From Paenibacillus campinasensis (GTDB taxonomy: Bacteria > Bacillota > Bacilli > Paenibacillales > Paenibacillaceae), in NCBI RefSeq assembly GCF_002272015.1, contig NZ_NPBY01000003.1, forward strand, positions 124,001-188,000: 64,000 nt of DNA, read 5' to 3'. Both the position numbers and the translations under genes were made by a program. Positions 60,480 to 64,000 of this stretch are shown here, piece after piece. The number at the start of each line of letters is the position of its first letter. The first letter of the stretch is position 1. The notes beneath the pieces were generated by a model. It worked only from the letters and a program-made list of their open reading frames with translations. It made no database searches and was not told where the DNA came from.

Positions 60480-60989
60480 ATGTCCTCCAGAAGAGATTTC
60501 ATGTTAGGTCTGTTTATTATTGTAGCTGGCGTTGTTATTCTGCTCGGCAAGCTTGGATTTTTCGGTTTTGTCGGCCGGACGCTGTGGCCGCTTGTGTTGC
60601 TGCTGCCAGGGATCTTGATCCACCTGCTGTTTTTCGCTCGTCGCGTGTCTGCGGCCTTTCTGATTCCAGGCGGAATTTTGACCGTTTACGGCCTGCTGTT
60701 TTTGATCTGCAGCCTCGGCGGCTGGGGGCTTATGAGCGCCTTGTGGCCTGTCCTGATTCTTGGCGTTGCGGCCGGACTGTATGAATATTATCTGTTTGAA
60801 ACTCCGAGACCCGCCAGGGTGCTTCCGCTTGCACTCGGGCTTGCACTGATCGGGGTGCTGATTTGGATTTTCACATGGCTCCAAGCGGGAGCGCTGTACG
60901 TGATCGCACTTGTCCTGATTGCGATTGGCGTGTGGCTTATTTTCGGCCGGAATCGTTCCAAACGTGATAAATGGAGTCGAGGCTGGTAA
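60480..60989 (+). CDS. Small polytopic membrane protein of unknown function
   Basis: 169 residues with about five or six membrane segments (FMLGLFIIVAGVVILLGKLG at the start, AGALYVIALVLIAIGVWLIFG near the end) and a basic tail (RNRSKRDKWSRGW). The N-terminal pattern (GLxIIxxGxxxLLxxLGxF, then LWPLxLLxxG) resembles the membrane part of LiaI/LiaF-type proteins in cell-envelope stress, but the LiaF C-terminal domain is absent. ATG at 60480 follows GAGAGGGTG. Not assigned to a defined family. Confidence 0.75.
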   Translation: MSSRRDFMLGLFIIVAGVVILLGKLGFFGFVGRTLWPLVLLLPGILIHLLFFARRVSAAFLIPGGILTVYGLLFLICSLGGWGLMSALWPVLILGVAAGLYEYYLFETPRPARVLPLALGLALIGVLIWIFTWLQAGALYVIALVLIAIGVWLIFGRNRSKRDKWSRGW

Positions 60990-61027
60990 TATCATGACGT
61001 GTAATGACATCAGTTTTCTGAAAAGAC

Positions 61028-61057
61028 TTGATTTCTGCGACGGTTTACCTATATTAT
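61028..61057 (+). promoter_or_regulatory. Candidate SigA promoter for typA
   Basis: TTGATT, 18 bases, TATTAT. The hairpin at 61071 follows only a few bases beyond the expected start. Confidence 0.55.
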
Positions 61058-61070
61058 AGTTTGTGTGTTG

Positions 61071-61099
61071 AAGCGTCGGCATATGGTCCGGCGCTTTTT
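61071..61099 (+). terminator. Terminator-like hairpin in the typA leader
   Basis: AAGCGTCGG and CCGGCGCTT give a 9-bp stem (one G-T) with an 8-base loop and five T. It either ends the 60480 transcript or attenuates typA, since the candidate promoter is just upstream. Confidence 0.65.
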
Positions 61100-61135
61100 G
61101 TGGTCATTCGAATAGAAGGGATTTGAGATATAGCT

Positions 61136-62977
61136 ATGCAATCAAGAGATCAGATTCGCAACATTGCGATCATTGCGCACGTTGACCATGGCAAAACTAC
61201 GCTGGTAGACAAATTGCTCCAGCAATCCGGTATTTTTCGCGAGCATGAAACCGTACAGGAACGAGCCATGGATTCCAACGATTTGGAACGCGAGCGCGGC
61301 ATCACCATCTTGGCCAAAAATACGGCGATCACGTACAAGGATTTCTTGATCAACATTGTGGATACGCCGGGACACGCCGACTTTGGCGGCGAGGTTGAAC
61401 GGATCATGAAGATGGTTGATGGCGTACTGCTCGTCGTTGACGCTTACGAGGGCTGCATGCCGCAAACGAAGTTTGTGCTTGGCAAGGCGCTTGCCCATAA
61501 CCTGACCCCGATTGTGGTGGTCAATAAAATCGACCGTCCGGCTGCCCGGCCGGCAGAAGTGATTGATGAGGTGCTGGATCTGTTCATCGAGCTTGGTGCG
61601 AATGATGACCAGCTGGATTTCCCGGTCGTCTATGCCTCCGCACTGAACGGAACGTCCAGTATGGATCCGGACAAGCAGGATGACAACATGCTTGCCCTAT
61701 ACGAGACGATTATCGAGCATATTCCGTCCCCGTCCGAGAACATTGAAGAGCCTCTTCAATTCCTCGTTACGCTGATGGATTACAATGAATATTTGGGCCG
61801 TATCGCGGTTGGCCGTGTCAATCGAGGTGTCATTAAGCAGGGGCAATCGGTTACGGTCATCATGCGGGACGGAACAAACAAGACGGCCCGGATCGAGAAG
61901 CTGTTTGGCTTCCAGGGATTGAAGCGGATTGAGGTTCCTGAAGCGGGCGCCGGCGACATTGTGGCTATTGCAGGCATCAAGGACATTAACATCGGTGAGA
62001 CGATTGCGGATCCGCAGCAGCCGGAGGCGCTGCCGGTGCTGAAGATCGACGAGCCTACGCTGCAAATGACGTTTCTGGTTAACAACAGCCCGTTTGCAGG
62101 ACGGGAAGGCAAGTTTGTGACGTCACGCAAGCTTCGTGACCGTCTCTTCAAGGAGCTGGAGACCGATGTCAGCTTGAGAGTGGAAGAGACGGACAGCCCG
62201 GATGCCTATATCGTGTCCGGACGCGGTGAGCTTCACCTTGGAATTTTGATCGAGAACATGCGCCGCGAGGGCTATGAGCTGCAAGTATCCAAGCCGGAAG
62301 TTATCGTGCGGGAAATTGACGGTGTCAAAATGGAACCGATCGAGCGCCTGTTGATTGACATTCCGGAGGAGAGCATGGGTGCCGTTATGGAGAGCCTTGG
62401 CACACGCAAAGCGGAAATGGTCAATATGATTAACAGCGGTAACGGTCAGGTTCGTCTTGAATTCCTGATCCCGGCGCGAGGTCTGATCGGCTACCGGACA
62501 CACTTCCTGACACTGACCCGTGGATACGGCGTCATGAACCATGCCTTTGACAGCTACGGACCGGTTGTCGGCGGCCAGGTCGGCGGACGTCACCAAGGTG
62601 TTCTCGTATCGACGGAGAACGGGACATCTACATTCTATGGCATGCTGTCCGTGGAAGACCGTGGAACGTTGTTCCTTGAGCCGGGCACTGAGGTTTATGA
62701 GGGCATGATCGTCGGGGAGCATACCCGCGATAACGATATTGTCGTGAACATTTGTAAAGAGAAACAGCTTACCAACGTTCGTTCGGCAACGAAGGATGAC
62801 ACGGTGAAGCTGAAGACGCCGCTCATTTTCTCCCTGGAGCAGGCACTTGAATATCTGAATGATGACGAGTATTGCGAAATCACGCCGAAATCGGTTCGTC
62901 TTCGCAAGAAGATTCTGAACAAGAGCGAGCGTGAGCGCGCAGAAAAGCATCGCAAAATGGCTCAGGCAAATCTATAA
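61136..62977 (+). CDS. typA: Ribosome-associated GTPase TypA/BipA
   Basis: 613 residues. G1 [10 protein letters not shown], switch I RERGITI, G3 DTPGHADF and G4 NKIDRP are all present, followed by EF-G-like domains II, III and V and the TypA-specific C-terminus. A role in 50S assembly and growth at low temperature is known for the family. ATG at 61136 follows GAAGGG. ylaH follows 35 bases later, as in Bacillus. Confidence 0.97.
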   Translation: MQSRDQIRNIAIIAHVDHGKTTLVDKLLQQSGIFREHETVQERAMDSNDLERERGITILAKNTAITYKDFLINIVDTPGHADFGGEVERIMKMVDGVLLVVDAYEGCMPQTKFVLGKALAHNLTPIVVVNKIDRPAARPAEVIDEVLDLFIELGANDDQLDFPVVYASALNGTSSMDPDKQDDNMLALYETIIEHIPSPSENIEEPLQFLVTLMDYNEYLGRIAVGRVNRGVIKQGQSVTVIMRDGTNKTARIEKLFGFQGLKRIEVPEAGAGDIVAIAGIKDINIGETIADPQQPEALPVLKIDEPTLQMTFLVNNSPFAGREGKFVTSRKLRDRLFKELETDVSLRVEETDSPDAYIVSGRGELHLGILIENMRREGYELQVSKPEVIVREIDGVKMEPIERLLIDIPEESMGAVMESLGTRKAEMVNMINSGNGQVRLEFLIPARGLIGYRTHFLTLTRGYGVMNHAFDSYGPVVGGQVGGRHQGVLVSTENGTSTFYGMLSVEDRGTLFLEPGTEVYEGMIVGEHTRDNDIVVNICKEKQLTNVRSATKDDTVKLKTPLIFSLEQALEYLNDDEYCEITPKSVRLRKKILNKSERERAEKHRKMAQANL

Positions 62978-63012
62978 TAGAGATGTTACCTTGTTAAAGG
63001 AGTGAACCGTTT

Positions 63013-63306
63013 ATGCAAGCTTGGTTTGCCGCTCATCCGCTCATCTCCTATATTTTGATCTTCGTACTGGTCACCTATGTCTACAACAAGGTGTTCCGGG
63101 TACAGCAGAAGCTGCCGCTTCTGAAGGAAATTCTCCTGTATATTTTGATGGCATTAGGTTCGGGGATGCTGCTTATATTCCAGATAGACAAGCTGCCGAT
63201 TATCCAGTGCCTGCTCGTAGCGGTTGCATTGATGCTGATGGTGCGGATTCGTTATTTTGTGGAAGCACGCCAGAAGAAAAAAGCACAGTCGGAAACGAAA
63301 TCCTGA
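63013..63306 (+). CDS. ylaH: YlaH-like small membrane protein
   Basis: 97 residues with three membrane segments (about 9-27, 35-57, 60-77) and a Lys/Gln-rich tail (EARQKKKAQSETKS). The sequence and the place after typA match the YlaH family, of unknown function. AAAGGAGTG precedes the ATG. Confidence 0.88.
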   Translation: MQAWFAAHPLISYILIFVLVTYVYNKVFRVQQKLPLLKEILLYILMALGSGMLLIFQIDKLPIIQCLLVAVALMLMVRIRYFVEARQKKKAQSETKS

Positions 63307-63337
63307 GGCGGGAAAAAAGTTTGTTGCTGTTCGGCTA

Positions 63338-63363
63338 TGAAACTTTTTGTCGATTTCGCCGTT
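63338..63363 (+). promoter_or_regulatory. ECF-type sigma promoter for the LCP gene
   Basis: TGAAAC (63338-63343), 16 bases, CGTT (63360-63363). It differs from the SigW/SigM/SigX consensus by one base in the -10. Bacillus LCP genes are partly under ECF sigma factors, which supports it. Confidence 0.6.
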
Positions 63364-63387
63364 AATAAGAGAGAGAAGTCAGCCAGA

Positions 63388-63423
63388 GTCCGGTTAGCCT
63401 ACCGAAAGGGAGGTTAACCGGAC
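63388..63423 (+). promoter_or_regulatory. Leader hairpin upstream of the LCP gene
   Basis: GTCCGGTTA (63388-63396) and TAACCGGAC (63415-63423) form a perfect 9-bp stem; a small CCT/AGG stem lies inside. No T run follows, so it is not a normal terminator. It ends 35 bases before the gene. Confidence 0.6.
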
Positions 63424-63458
63424 ATTCTCTAATATTGAAGGAAATTAGGTGTTATCCA

Positions 63459-64000
63459 ATGAATTCTACTCAATCAGGCCTTCCTCCGAGAGCCAAGAAC
63501 GCGGGGAAGAGCCGGAAGAAGCCTGTGCAGAAGAAGAAAAAAAGCGGAGTCAGATCCTTTTTTAAATTTCTTTTTATTTTGATTCTGATCGCAATTTTGG
63601 GAGCGGCGTCTTATGCCGGATACCTATATCTTAAAGGAAATGAGATTATCGAATCGAGCGGTGTCGACAAGCCGGTTGCTCCTGGGCATTCCGCCAAGGA
63701 AAAGCCGATTACGATGCTGCTGCTCGGGACAGACCATCGTCCTGAAACTGGCACTTATCTTACCGACGTTGTCATGGTCGTCTCCATGCATCCCGAGACC
63801 AACACGGCGACCCTCGTCTCCCTTCCAAGGGACACGCTGGTGGAGCTTGAAGGGTATAAGGCAAACAAGCTGAACGCCTACTATCCGAGATTCAAATCCG
63901 CGGAGAAGAGCAGCGGGATCAGCGCCGAAGATGAGATGAAAGCGATGCTTGGCAAGTATCTCGATGTCAATATCGACTATGTATCCGTCGTTGACTTTCA
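63459..64000 (+). CDS. LytR-CpsA-Psr family cell-wall polymer ligase, N-terminal part
   Basis: The frame is open to the window end, giving about 180 residues. A basic cytoplasmic tail (KSRKKPVQKKKKSG) and one membrane segment (about 33-58) precede the LCP domain with TMLLLGTDHR and VSLPRDTLVEL, conserved residues that bind the polyprenyl-pyrophosphate substrate. These enzymes attach teichoic acids or similar polymers to peptidoglycan outside the membrane. ATG at 63459, with AGGAAATTAGG ahead. Missing the C-terminal half. Confidence 0.93.
   Translation, partial: MNSTQSGLPPRAKNAGKSRKKPVQKKKKSGVRSFFKFLFILILIAILGAASYAGYLYLKGNEIIESSGVDKPVAPGHSAKEKPITMLLLGTDHRPETGTYLTDVVMVVSMHPETNTATLVSLPRDTLVELEGYKANKLNAYYPRFKSAEKSSGISAEDEMKAMLGKYLDVNIDYVSVVDF

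Noticed and set aside
1-64000. Mobile elements, prophage, CRISPR arrays, toxin-antitoxin or defence islands
   Set aside because: No transposase, integrase, regularly spaced repeats, attachment-site pairs or defence genes were seen; AddAB and SbcCD are here as housekeeping repair systems.

Overview
The window reads as chromosomal DNA of a Gram-positive, endospore-forming Firmicute, most likely Paenibacillus or a close relative. The evidence is gene order (prmA-rsmE-mtaB, addB-addA-sbcD-sbcC, rpsU-yqeY-nfeD-floA, yqfC-yqfD-phoH-pgpH-ybeY-dgkA-cdd-era-yqzL-recO-glyQ-glyS, dnaG-sigA-trmK-yqfO, nifZ-thiI, typA-ylaH), sporulation genes (yqfC, yqfD, a CotD-like coat protein), strong AGGAGG-type ribosome binding sites, frequent GTG/TTG starts, a type B RNase P RNA, and a LplA/LplB/YtcP-type sugar ABC transporter with GH2 and GH43 hydrolases. 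The base composition looks moderately GC-rich by eye (not computed).

Layout. 1-7178 is a carbohydrate-use locus: the end of a sugar-binding lipoprotein, two permeases, a GH2 enzyme, a secreted GH43 enzyme with a C-terminal carbohydrate-binding module, and a HTH regulator with a large beta-rich sensor-like domain. 7341-7972 holds two small genes of unknown function. 8084-15074 is translation and RNA modification (prmA, M50 protease, rsmE, mtaB, Nudix, a reverse-strand Na/Pi cotransporter, a 23S-type methyltransferase). 15199-27972 is double-strand break repair (AddAB, SbcCD). 28028-28170 looks like a free-standing small RNA gene, followed by a HIT protein, S21 and YqeY. 29580-32726 is the membrane-stress group nfeD-floA-hypothetical behind a near-perfect SigW-type promoter. 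33007-41145 is the long conserved yqfC-recO cluster. 41142-44578 is the glycine T-box and glyQS. 44638-48455 is the macromolecular-synthesis operon (yaiI/yqxD, dnaG, sigA). 48677-51027 carries trmK, a Nif3 protein and rnpB. 51220-55978 is an accessory stretch: coat protein, reverse subtilase, YpuI, DUF1540, a small membrane protein and a lytic transglycosylase. 56132-58535 is nifZ-thiI for tRNA 4-thiouridine and thiamine sulfur. 58713-60210 is a divergent pair of TerC paralogues. 60480-64000 holds a small membrane protein, typA, ylaH and the start of a LytR-CpsA-Psr enzyme behind an ECF-type promoter.

I found no insertion sequence, prophage, CRISPR array, tRNA or rRNA gene. Nearly all protein genes belong to known families. 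The less ordinary material lies between and at the edges of genes: a putative sRNA, two ECF-type promoters, several strong hairpins in leaders, and the regulator with a sugar-binding-like output domain. Nothing here is a clear new defence or biosynthetic system.
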